Shown here piece by piece: positions 47,960 to 59,085 of a stretch of DNA of 64,000 nt (position 1 is its first letter; every line of letters starts with the position of its first letter). The translations under genes and the position numbers were made by a program. Source of the DNA: Cymodocea nodosa (lineage: Eukaryota > Streptophyta > Magnoliopsida > Alismatales > Cymodoceaceae). The notes beneath the pieces are model-generated. The model made no database searches and was not told the DNA's origin. It worked only from the letters and a program-made list of their open reading frames with translations. The stretch spans positions 7,266,501 to 7,330,500 of the forward strand of contig JAZBRI010000003.1 of assembly GCA_036874045.1 (NCBI GenBank), written 5' to 3'.

Positions 47960-49790
47960 GTCCTTCCTTGGAGCTTCCTCAATCCAAAAATGTTGTAGAG
48001 AAGCTCTAGTGTTATCTATACATCAGCTTCCTCCACGTTGGAAATTAATTGTCCTTCTTCTTCTCTTAAATTAGCATAAAAACAAGACACTAGATTTTCA
48101 TATATTGCATGCCCTTTCTGCTGAGAAATAAATTGTAGTAGACCTAGGAACTCAAATAATTCCTTAATTTCTTACATTCCGTCCCAATTTACTGGTCTGC
48201 TGTATATGATATCATAACCCCTATTCTCTTGGTATTTGCTATAAGCTTCCTGACTTCAAAAGTGTATTTCATTCAGAACTGTTGCTTTAGTCGGGTTAGA
48301 AATGTGACTTTGTTGTTCTAGAGGGGTTTGTTCTTGATCTTCCTCTTCCATAGGTTGAACTTGAATGTGCTGAAAATGTTCTGTAGATTCCTGAACATTT
48401 GCTTTTGCTTTTGTTTGTGGTGGTGAGCCGACAAAACTCTCCACTCTATCTTGAAGTGTTTCATTAAATTCAGTCGAATCTGCAAAGTCATTTTTGTCCA
48501 TGTAGCTTTATTCCACTTCTTGTTCATTATCTGTTCTTTCTTCTTTCTCTTGACTACCAATATGCATTGTCACTGTTCTTTTTGATTCTTTGGTAGATTG
48601 GGATGGAGTCACATGTAATTCAATTTCTACCCTATTTTCTACTTCTTCTTGTACAGGCTATAGACTAATTTTAGTTTGATTTTCTTCTTTTCTTTGCTCT
48701 TGAATTCCAGCCTGATTTTCTTCTTTTCTTTGCTCTTGCTGCTGCTGCTCTTGCTCCTCCTCAGAATCGAATAGTAGGTTCACCAAAATTGGCTCCACAA
48801 GCCTTATTGATGTTGGTACTTCAGATTTAATCTCCTTTTGACATTCAGGCACTATCTCTTTTCCTTTCCTTCGTTTGATTAATTGTGTCTGGTCTTCCTC
48901 TTCTACTTCTGATATTAAATCCATAAACAATAGCTCTGCATGCCTTTGAGCCACAGGTATTGGCTCTTCTTGTTTAATTTTTTCAATATTTGTTGGTCTC
49001 GAAGGACCAGCTTCAGCTTCTCCTCTTGCAGTGAATCTGATAGTGGTTCTTTGATGCTATTCAACTTTAATTTTGTATTGGGCTTTCAATTTTTCTACAG
49101 CCCTCTTTTTGCAAAGTGCATCAAATACTAAGTGTGCTTTAGCTACTACCACATCTTCTAGTTCTCCTTGGTTTTTCCCAACTTGAACCAGTCCTTAGAA
49201 TTCTCTTAATTCCTCTTCAGTTGAAGGCCCCAACATTGTTGCTCGTGCCAACGGCCTGAATGGTGGAACTGAAGGTCCTGGCTGCTATTCCTTAGGAACA
49301 GGTCTTTTAGTAGTCGGCTCCTCTTGTTCTTCTTCTACTTGTTGCTGCCGCCTCATTTCACCCCTTGCACGACCAGCAATGCACATTTTGAACCATAATC
49401 TGGCCTTGTGTTGGATTAGCTTTAGGGCTACTTTGTTGTTTGGCCTGATTTTTCTTTCTTTACTAACAACAATTTCTGTTGCTACTTTGATTCTTGTTTC
49501 CATTATCTAGGGTATTTGTATACCCAAATCTATTAAAACTCTTCTTAAGTTGAAAAGTTCGGATTCTACCTTTTGTAGCTCTCTTTCTCTTATTGTATTC
49601 TAAATTTTTTGTCACGTGTGCCATTCCTCTAACTCTTTCAGAAATTCTAATATGTCAACAGCATCTTCCCAAAACTCAGGCGTCATCTTTCTCATCGTAG
49701 AATTACACAATGATACAGAATCGCTCTAATCTTTTTGTTCTAAGTTCTAACTAATCTACCAGATAACATACCCAAAACCCTAGGTTTTAA
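47960..49790 (-). pseudogene. Post-pol accessory gene region in Athila G1, shared with Sireviruses
   Basis: Read on the minus strand after the integrase. It begins with a basic, charged region (KERKIRPNNKVALKLIQHKA), then long Glu/Gln-rich sequence (SEEEQEQQQQEQRKEENQ), then at about 48300-47960 a domain with IIYSRPVNWDGM, ELFEFLGLL and LVSCFYANLREEEGQLISN. This is the same domain as in the Copia accessory genes at 2147-2812 and 11120-11770. It is broken in several places. Function unknown. Confidence 0.6.
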
Positions 49791-50293
49791 AATAAACTCT
49801 AATTTTAGGCGAGTAATCGGGTCATTTACTGAACCAACTCTCGCTCTCTCATCCGTGGAATTATAGATAACTCCACGAACTAAGTCTGTAGACTTAACTA
49901 CAATACTCCGTTGAGTTATAGTTAACTCAACGAAGTAAGCTTGTTGACTGACTCAAGACTCAACAGAGTAAGTTCGTTAAGTTAAGCGTAACTCAACGGA
50001 CCTCCCGTATAGATAGATATAATAAAAAATACTTAAGATAATAGTTTTTTTTTTCTTCGGTTTTTACTAGTTTAACCGATAATATGTTTCGGTCAGACCG
50101 ACTTTTTTTTCGATTGAACCGATATTATGTTTCGGTAAAACCAATTTTTTTTTTACTAAAAATTAATATAGATTTTTTATGTTCCGATTATACCGATGGA
50201 TCTAGTCGATTAAACTGCAACGATTTTTTTATATTTTATAAATTTATAATTTTTTTTAATAAAAATGAAAATAAAATAAAAACTAATTTCTTA
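49791..50293 (-). other. Post-integrase spacer of G1 with palindromes
   Basis: No gene. It contains short repeats of the type TTCGGTTNNACCGA (50050-50220) and GTTGAGTTATAGTTAACTCAACGAAG-like palindromes (49855-50000). It matches the G2 spacer at 58490-58990. Confidence 0.7.
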
Positions 50294-52993
50294 CTAAGTA
50301 AAGCTTGAGTAGTCCTCTACTCTTACTTCTTCTATAATTTCAAATGAGCTTTTTGGTATTTTTAGAATAGGTCTAAGTCTTTGTTCATTTACTTTAAAGA
50401 TATTCTGATTTATAGGATTTTCAATCTCAATAGCTCTCCATAAGGATAAATATTTCGAACTATGTAAAGTCCTACCCATCTAGATCTTAATTTTCCTAGA
50501 TGGTTATGGAGTCTAGCCATGTAAAGATATACTTCTTGTCCTATTTCAAAGCTTTTTGGAATAATTTTCCTATCATGCTAGGTGGCTGATGCATTGCATA
50601 ATCCAAATGGCATTCTCTTAAAAGTATAAGTTCCATTAAGACAAGTGAAAGTTGTTTTCTCTTGATCCTCTAATGCTACTGGAATTTAATTATAAACTGA
50701 ATACCCGTCTAGGAAACAAAAATATTCTTGCCCTGCTAATCTTTCCAACATTTGATCTATAAAAGGTAAGGGAAAATGATCTTTCCTAGCCACAACATTC
50801 AACTTTCTATAGTCTATACATACTCTCTAGCCTGATTGAATTCTAGTAGGTATCAAGTTTTTACTTTCATTCCTAATAATTGTTAATCCTGATTTCTTGG
50901 GAACTACATGGATTGGGCTAACCCACGAGCTATCAAAAATCGGATAAATTATGTCATTATCTAACCACTTTACTATTTCTTTCCTGACTACTTCTTTAAG
51001 GTTTGGATTTAATCTCCTCTTAGGAATTCTAACAAGTTTAGCATTCTCTTCTAAATATATGTGGTGACAGTATAAAGTTGAATTTAATCCTTTTATATCA
51101 GTCATAGTCCATCCTATTGCTTCTTTATAACTTTTCACTACATCTTTTAATTTAGCTATTTGATCCTCTTTTAAATCTGAAGCAATAATGATTGGATAGG
51201 TTCGTTTCTCTTCTAGAAATATATAAGTTAATTCGGGAGGTAAATGTTTTAATTCTAAATACTATCCATTAGAAGCTAGAGCTCCTAATTGAACATCATT
51301 ATTTTCTAAATTAATTTCTTCCAGATCTCTTTCTATATTTATGCTTTCACTTTCCTCTAAAGTTTCAGAATTGATTTGCCTATTTAATTCTTCTTGAATT
51401 ACATCATCTAACATATCTCCTTCATCTTCTAAAAAGTCTATGGTATGTAAGGACATTTCTAACTCCTTAAACCTTTCTAGTTTAAAAATATTTAATTGAG
51501 TATTCTCATTACCATATGCTAACTTCATTACTCCAGTTTTACAATTTATAATAGCCCTTGATGTTGCTAAAAATGGCCTTCCCAAAATTAAAGATGTATC
51601 ACTATTTTTATGCTTAATTTGTTGGGAATCCAAAATTATAATATCAATAGGATATATAAAGTTTTTGATTTTAATTAAGACATCCTCTAAGGTATCTTAT
51701 ACTTTTATCAGCTAATTGAATAACCGTACTAGTAGGAGTTAAGCCTTCTAATCCTAAGGATGCAAATATATCACTTAACATAACATTTATACCTGCACCT
51801 AAGTCTATTAAGGTTCTTTCTAGAATGGTATTTCCTATGGTGCATGATATAACAGGGATTCCAATATCAGATAACTTTTTAGGAATTTATGGCAGAAATA
51901 GGGAACTACTTTGCTTAACTAAAAAGACCTTTCTAAGAACTTTTCGCTCTCTTTTCTTAGCACAAGGTGGCATTTTCTACAATAGATTTAACAAAGGAAT
52001 GTTAACTTGCACTTTTTCAAAAATTTCTCTAATTTTTTCTTGTTTTTCAGGTATTGTTTGTTATAATCTTTCAGGATATGGTGCTAAAGATTATGATTTA
52101 AAAGATTTTTTTTCTTTCGTTTGATTTGTTTGATCATTTTTAGCCTCATTAGCAGATTCAGATTGTTCTTCAGTGATTTCTAGATTTTCAGTTATTACAT
52201 TTTCATTATCATTTTGATTTTTACTCTTATCCACCATCATATTATTTTCATTTTGAGTTCTTGATGGTATATTAGTTCTAGATCTTAATGTTACACATAC
52301 ACCTTCCAGATTTTCGTTACTCTCATGATGTTTTTGTATATCATTTTCGTGATTATGATCTTCAATTATTTTTAGTTTTAAAGTGCATTCTTTAAATTCT
52401 CTTGTATTAGTATTTTCTTTTGGCTGTGTATTTTGCAAATTATGCAGATCTATAACATTATAATTTTCATTGTCCTATTGCATAACTTGTATTTTCATTG
52501 TATATTCGTCCAATGCTTTTAGTTTTCTTTCTAGATCATCTAATCTCATTGCATTCAATTTTTGATCAATTTTCATTATGGTTTTTTCAGTTTCGTAAAT
52601 TATATCCATTTTAGGTTCTGAATATGCTTCCTTATAGTTTAATTGGTTGATTTCTTGTTGCTGACACATAAAGTATTCTAATTTGTCTAGGTTTTGCTCT
52701 ATACTACGCTCTAGTCTGTCATACCTATCTCAAACTTTAGTGTCTCTCAACATCTTACACATTCTATACTGACCATCAATTGGGTAAACTATAAGATTCT
52801 CATACTCGACTTTATTATATTGAGGATAATTCATTTGTTGTTCATGGGATCTAGCCATTTGCAAATGTCTCAGTTTCAAACTGTTAGAAATGTCGTGTCC
52901 TTCAGAATTGCAGAATTCACATATGCTAATTACAGGTTTCAGAAATCTTTGAGCATAAGCATATGCCATATTCTCAATTACAAAAGAAAACAC
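50294..52993 (-). pseudogene. Athila zinc-knuckle/linker and pol of G1, shortened
   Basis: Read on the minus strand, an ATG at about 52973 lies only some 70 nt after the primer-binding site and opens MAYAYAQRFLKPVISICEFC, a zinc-knuckle-like start (CEFCNSEGHD). Then come a helical linker, a TLRS motif (where Athila gag meets protease), protease (LGRPFLATSRAIINCKTG), reverse transcriptase start ([20 protein letters not shown]) and the integrase C-end ([19 protein letters not shown]). Notably no capsid domain lies between the primer-binding site and the zinc knuckle. Many breaks. Confidence 0.75.
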
Positions 52994-53045
52994 ACAACAC
53001 TCTAGCTATTAAAACGAAACAACTCTAATAGTTGCTTATATGAAT

Positions 53046-53063
53046 TCCCCAGCAATGGCGCTA
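53046..53063 (-). promoter_or_regulatory. Primer-binding site of G1 (tRNA-Asp type)
   Basis: On the minus strand, TAGCGCCATTGCTGGGGA. The usual Athila/Tat site is TGGCGCCGTTGCCGGGGA; the three differences are all G-to-A or C-to-T. It fixes the end of the LTR at 53071. Confidence 0.85.
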
Positions 53064-53070
53064 GAAAACT

Positions 53071-54074
53071 TATTTGGATCTCTAGCACGACACTAGAAAA
53101 CTTGATTGGTTACCTAGCAACGTGTCAGAAAAACTTGGATTTGTTAACTTTTGTTTTTACTTAGTTAATTTATCTTTATGCCTATATCACTAAGTTCCTT
53201 TTTAGAAGTAAACAAATAAGCTTTCACACAAATTAAATATTAATTCCAATTTGTATTTTAACTGCAAGTGCATAGTGTCTATTGTATTAGTGTGCAAGTA
53301 CAAGTCGATCCCACAAGGAATTGCTTAAGAATTGCGAACTGTTCTATTTTTAACAATCAAATTTATATATTCAATAAGCTCTCCGTTGAGTTAACTATAA
53401 CTTAACGGACTAAGTTCGTTGAGTTATGGCTAACTCAACGGACTAACCTCATGGACTTAAGTTAACTCCACAAGCCTGTCTTTCCTATTTAATACTACTA
53501 TTTACAGAGGAATTCAGCCAACCATTGGGCGATTTCACAGATTGTAAATAACATCAATTAAGCTCTTTAATGTTAGTAAACATTGGATTTATCATTAGGC
53601 AATACTAACATTCAGATAATTCAAACAGTAACCATTAAAATCTTTAAGTCTATTGAACAAACCAATTCCAATAAACTGTAAAACTAAAACAAACATAAAA
53701 CAATCACAACACTGACAAATATAACATTAATCATGATACAAAACAAACAATACAATACCCAAATACAAACACATATAAGTTATTTTTGGTATTTTTGTTT
53801 TGATATGAGCATGAAAATAGGCGAAATATGAAATGTAAAGTAATCTCAGTCGATAGTAAATACTTCTGTCACTACATGCGACGCGATTACACCACTGAAA
53901 ATTAAACCACTTACAATTCTGTCTCCTCTCCGTATAGAATCGCGAGTTCAAAATTGCAAGATGATCTTCTCTTCAGCATACAGGCATCAACCCGAAGCCA
54001 AGGCTAGAAGCTTTACGATCTCCTAAGATATGAGTCGGCACTTGGTGAAAATGGCTTCCCTTCCCATGACACGA
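53071..54074 (-). repeat. 5' LTR of G1, part (family C)
   Basis: The reverse complement of the right half of LTR C1 (compare 45720-46680). It carries the GGGATCGACTTGTACTTGCA block and GTTGAGTTA palindromes (53375-53475). Its outer half is displaced by the insertion of G2 at 54075. Confidence 0.85.
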
Positions 54075-54600
54075 TGTTTAGAATGAAAAAGTGCATATTA
54101 TTAACGGTTAAATGATGGTTAATTGCATAATATTTAGCTTATCATATGAGAATTAAGCCATTATGTTATAATTCCACTGTTATATGCTTTAATTGAAGAA
54201 TCTGCTTAATTTTGGAGAATTAATGTTAATTTAGTACATTTATGAACTATCGGTAAATTGCAAGCTGTGAAATTCTTAAGTATCCAAAAATGCATCTAAG
54301 CATCAGATAGTTATACTTGTAACTCTCCGAAATGTTATTTTATGTTTAAATTGCTGCTGACACGTGTCAAGATCTGGTAGATTTACTTAAGTTATAACTC
54401 GTTAAGCTAGCATAACTGTACGCATTGAGTTGCTATATTGAACACTAAGGCAACGCGTTAGGCTAGCGTTATAAACTTAAGTTGTTATTTTTGCACGTGT
54501 TTTATAGTTACATCAACGAAGGAAGTCCGTTGAGTTATCTGTAACTCCACGGACTATATATTTTCTAATATGCCACTGTAGCGGTTGCAGGAACAGACTG
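54075..54600 (+). repeat. 5' LTR of G2 (C2), shortened, with a Copia-like patch
   Basis: It starts TGTTTAGAATGAAAAAG like C1 and the 3' LTR. Between 54396 and 54495 it carries about 100 bp that match the Sirevirus family A LTR at 4059-4159 with about six differences (TGAACACTAAGGCAACGCGT is shared). LTR C1 has unrelated Gypsy U3 sequence at that place. It is shorter than a complete family C LTR and passes straight into the linker region. Confidence 0.85.
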
Positions 54601-54604
54601 GAAT

Positions 54605-55700
54605 ACTTTGTGTGTCAACAACAAGAAGTCAACCAATTAAACTATAAGGAGGCATATTCAGAACCTAAACAGGATATAATTTACAAAACTGAAAAAGCCA
54701 TAAAGAAAATTGATCAAAAATTGAATACAATGAAATTAGATGATCTGGAAACAAAATTAAAAGCATTAGACAAAAATTCAATGAAAATACAAGTTTTACA
54801 ACAGGACAATGAAAATTATAATGTTATAAACCTGCACAACTTGTAAAATATACAGCAAATAGAAAACACTAATGTAAGAGAATTTAAAGAATGCACTTTA
54901 AAACTAAAAACAATTGAAGATCATAATCACGAAAATGATATACAAAAACATCATGAAAGTAATGAAAATCTGGAAGATGTATGTGTAACACTAAGATCTG
55001 GAGCTGATATACCACCAAGAACTCAAAATGAAAATGATATGAAGGCGGACAAGAGTAAAAATCAAAATGATAATGAAAATGTAATAGCTGAAAATCTAGA
55101 AATCACTGAAGAGCAATTTGAATCTGCAATTGAAGTTAAAAATGATCAAACAAATCAACTGAAATAAAAAGAGTCTTTGAAATCAAAATCTTTAGCACCT
55201 TATCCTGAAAGATTACAACAAACAATTCTTGAAAAACAAGAAAAAATCAGAGAAATTTTCTAAAAAGTACAAGTTAACATTCCTTTGTTAGATCTATTGC
55301 AGAATATGCCACCTTGTGCTAAATTTCTAAAGGATTGGTGTACTAAGAAAAGAGAGCGAAAAGTTCTTAGAAATGTCTTTTTAGTTGAGCAAAGTAGTTC
55401 CCTATTTCTGCCATAAATTCCTAAAAAGTTATCTGATATTGGCAAATCAATTCTGAAACTTTAGAAGAAAGTGAAAGCATAAATATAGAAGGAGATCAGG
55501 AAGAAATTAATTTAAAAAATGAGGATGTTCAATTAGGAGCTCTAGCTTCTGATGGGCAGCATTTAGAATTAAAACATTTAACTCCTGAATTAACCTATAT
55601 ATTTCTGGAAGATAAACGGACCTGTCCAATCCTTATTGCTTCAGATTTGAAAGAGGATCAAATAGCTAAATTAAAAGATGTAGTAAAAAGTTATAAATAA
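54605..55700 (+). pseudogene. Athila gag linker and protease area of G2
   Basis: Helical, Lys/Glu/Asn-rich linker (MCQQQEVNQLNYKEAYSEPK), then TLRSGADIPPRTQNEN, the motif that precedes protease in Athila, then PYPERLQQTILEKQ, VQVNIPLLDLLQNMPPCAKF and LKDWCTKKRERK, all familiar Athila gag-pro junction motifs. The protease itself is incomplete. Broken in several places. Confidence 0.75.
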
Positions 55701-55715
55701 GCAATAGGATGGACT

Positions 55716-58463
55716 ATGACTGATATAAAATGGTTAAGTTCAACTTTATGCTGTCACCACATATATTTAGAAGAGAATGCTAAACCTGTTAGAATTCCTA
55801 AGAGGAGATTAAATCCAAACCTTAAAGAAGTAGTCAGGAAGGAAATAGTTAAATGGTTAGATAATGATATAATATATCCGATTTCTGATACCTCGTGGGT
55901 TAGTCCAATCCATGTAGTTCTCAAGAAATCAGGATTAACAGTTATTAGGAATGAAAGTCAAGACTTGATACCTACTAGAATTCAATCAGGCTGGAGAGTA
56001 TGTATAGACTTTAGAAAGCTGAATGCTTTTACTAGGAAAGATCATTTTCCCTTACCTTTTATAGATCAAATGCTGGAAAGATTAGCAGGGCAAAAATATT
56101 TTTGTTTCCTAGATGGGTATTCAGGGTATAATCAAATTCTAGTATCATTAGAGGATCAAGAGAAAACAACTTTCACCTGTCCTAATGGAACTTATGCTTT
56201 TAAAAGAATGTCAGTCGGATTATGCAATGCACTAGCTACCTTTCAAAGGTGTGTGCAGGGCATATTTACTGGAATGACTGATGAATTTTTAGAAATATTT
56301 ATGGATGATTTTACTATATATGGCAACTCATATGAAGTGTGTTTAAGCAATTTAGACAAAATATTAAAATGCTGTGTGGAAAAAAATCTGGTTTTAAATT
56401 GGAAAAAATCTCACTTCATGGTTAAACAAGGAATAGTCTTAGGGCATGTTGTTTCTAAAAAAGGGTTGGAAGTAGATAAAGCTAAAATAGAAGTAATTTC
56501 TAATCTACCAGAACCTAAATCAGTAAAAGATATTAGATCATTTCTAGGACATGCTGGTTTTTATAGAAGATTTATTAAAGACTTTAGCAAGATAGCTAGA
56601 CATTTAACTAATCTATTAAAAGATGTTCCATTTAACTTTGATAAAAATTGCAAGGAAGCATTTTTAAGACTTAAGACTAGCTTAATTTCAACTCCTATAA
56701 TTCAAGCACCTAATTGGAACCATCCATTTAAATTAATGTGCGATGCTTCTGATTTTTCTATAGGAGCAGTGTTAGGACAGAAGATAGAAAAATCTCCTAG
56801 AGTGATTCATTATGCAAGCAAAACCTTAAATGATGCTCAAGTTAATTACACAACTACTGAAAAAGAATTATTACCTATTGTGTTTGCTTTAGAAAAGTTT
56901 AGATCATATTTGATTGGAGCTAAAGTAATAGTATATACGGATCATTCAGCTCTAAAACATCTAATAAAGAAAAAAGAAACTAAACCTAGATTGATCCGAT
57001 GGATATTATTATTGTAAGAATTCAATCTAGAAATTAAAGATAAAAAAGGTTGTGAGAATGTAGTAGTAGATCATTTATCAAGATTACAAATAGAAAAATC
57101 AAATATTGAAATTAAGGATAATTTTCCTGATGAACAATTAATGACCATCAACACAATGCCTTGGTATGCAGACATACTTAATTACTTAGTTACTGGTTTA
57201 ACACCTAAGGATTGGAATAGACAGGATAAGAAATTGTTTTTCTCAAGAGTAAAATATTACTATTGGGAAGACCTTTACTTATTTAAGAAATATCCTGATT
57301 TGGTTTTAAGGAGGTGTGTTCTAAAAACTGAATATTCGAGCATATTGTCTTTCTGTCATGACCAAGCTTGTGGAGGACATTTTGGTTCAGGGAAAACTGT
57401 TGCAAAAATTCTGTAATGTGGGTTTTATTGGCCAACACTATTCAAAGATGCTCATAAATATCGCTTAAGTTGTTTAAGATGTCAACAAATAGGACGAATA
57501 TCAAAGAGGAATATGATGCCTCTTAATCCTATTGTTGAGGTTGAAATCTTTGATGTGTGGGGAATAGATTTTATGGATCCATTTCCTATGTCTAATCAAT
57601 TTAATTACATATTGTTGGGGGTAGATTATGTATCTAAATGGATAGAAGTTATTCCTACAAAAACTAATGATAACAAAGTGGTAATACAATTTATAAGAAC
57701 AAATATATTTGCCAGATTTGGAATACCTAAAGCTATTATCAGTGATAGAGGAACTCATTTTTGTAATAGAAGTTTTGAAGCCTTAATGAAGAAATATGGA
57801 GTAAACCATAAAATTGCAACATCATATCATCCGCAAACAAGTGGACAAGTAGAAAGTGCAAACAAACAAATTAAATTAATCTTGGAAAAAGTAGTAAATC
57901 CTACTAGAACAGATTGGGCTAATAGATTGATAGATGCACTTTGGGCTTATAGAACTGCTTATAAAATGAGCTTAGGTATGTCACCTTTTAGGCTAGTATA
58001 TGGAAAAAGTTGTCATTTACTTGCTGAAATAGAACATAAAGCTTATTGGGCATTAAAAACTCTGAACTCTAATTTAAATCAAGCTGCTGAAAATAGGAAA
58101 ATGCAACTAATTGAATTAGAAGAATTTAGAAATGAAGCTTATTCAAAGACTATAAGAGAAAAAGAGAAAATTAAATTCTGGCATGATAGAAAAATTATTC
58201 CTAAAAGCTTTGAAATAGTACAAGAAGTATATCTTTATATGACTAGACTCCATAACCATCTAGGAAAATTAAGATCTAGATGGGTAGGACCTTACATAGT
58301 TCGAAATGTTTATCCTTATGGAGCTATTGAAATTGAAAATCCTAAAAATCAGAATATATTTAAAGTAAATGGACAAAGACTTAAACCTATTCTGAAAACA
58401 CCAAAAAGCTCCTTTGGAATTATAGAAGAAGTCAGAGTAGAGGACTACTTGAGTTTTACTTAG
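55716..58463 (+). pseudogene. Athila pol of G2: reverse transcriptase, RNase H, integrase
   Basis: Reverse transcriptase is about 55800-56500 ([38 protein letters not shown]). RNase H is about 56700-57050 ([26 protein letters not shown]). Integrase is 57141-58463 with an HHCC finger ([29 protein letters not shown]) and catalytic-core motifs [32 protein letters not shown] and [16 protein letters not shown]. These are diagnostic of the Athila lineage. Most of it is open; only a few breaks. Confidence 0.9.
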
Positions 58464-59085
58464 TAAGAAATCAGTTTTTATGTTTATCTATATATATAAA
58501 ATAAAATAAAAACATTAAAAATATATATAAAACATAAAAATAGTTACGGTTCAACCGACTAGGTATGACCGGAAAATTAAAAAATATTTAGGTCTAACCG
58601 AAGCATAGCATCGGTATGACTGGAACATAAAAAAAAAATTTTGGTTTTACCGAAACATAGTATCGGTTCAACCGAAAGAAAAGTAAAAAAATAAAAAATA
58701 CTTAGGTCTGACCGAAGAGTATCGGTTAAACCGGAAAAAAATAAATAAATAAATAAAACAGAATAGAAAACTTACGAGAGTAAAACTTAGATGTTGCCAA
58801 GTGTTAACTCAATGAAGTAAGTCAGTTGAGTTAACCGTAACTCCACGAGGTCAGTAATATAATATAAGGTCACTCCGTTGAGTTATCTGTAACTCAACAA
58901 AGTTAGTCCATGGAGTTAGCAACAATAACCGACTGTGTTCTGTTGAGTAATCTGTAACTCAACGAGGTTAGTTCGTGGATTAAGCAGAACAGTTATTCTT
59001 TTAACCACAAACGAAACTTCGTCGGTTTAGCGGTTACCAAAATTTGAAATTAGTAGTGGTACACATACCTATTAAAACAGGAACC
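58464..59085 (+). other. Post-integrase spacer of G2 with palindromes
   Basis: No gene. It has repeated GGTNNGACCGAA-type words (58540-58740), then GTTGAGTTATCTGTAACTCA-type palindromes (58800-58985). It matches the spacer of G1 at 49791-50293. After about 59000 the two elements part: G1 goes to the Copia-shared accessory gene, G2 to gag and the F-box gene. Confidence 0.7.

Larger units (their letters stand above)
47960..54074 (-). mobile_element. Athila-type Gypsy element G1, minus strand, shortened
   Basis: Read on the minus strand: 5' LTR part (53071-54074), tRNA-Asp-type primer-binding site (53046-53063), zinc-knuckle/linker (52990-52100), protease (about 51700-51260), part of reverse transcriptase, the end of integrase (to 50294), a spacer with palindromes (50290-49800), and an accessory gene region (49790-47960). 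The pol domains are the same family as G2 (54600-58463). The element is broken in more than ten places. G2 is inserted in its 5' LTR, so the rest of that LTR should appear right of 64000. Confidence 0.8.

Noticed and set aside
53727-53951. 74-codon minus-strand frame with hydrophobic C-end
   Set aside because: It lies inside the G1 LTR and has no matching frame in LTR C1.
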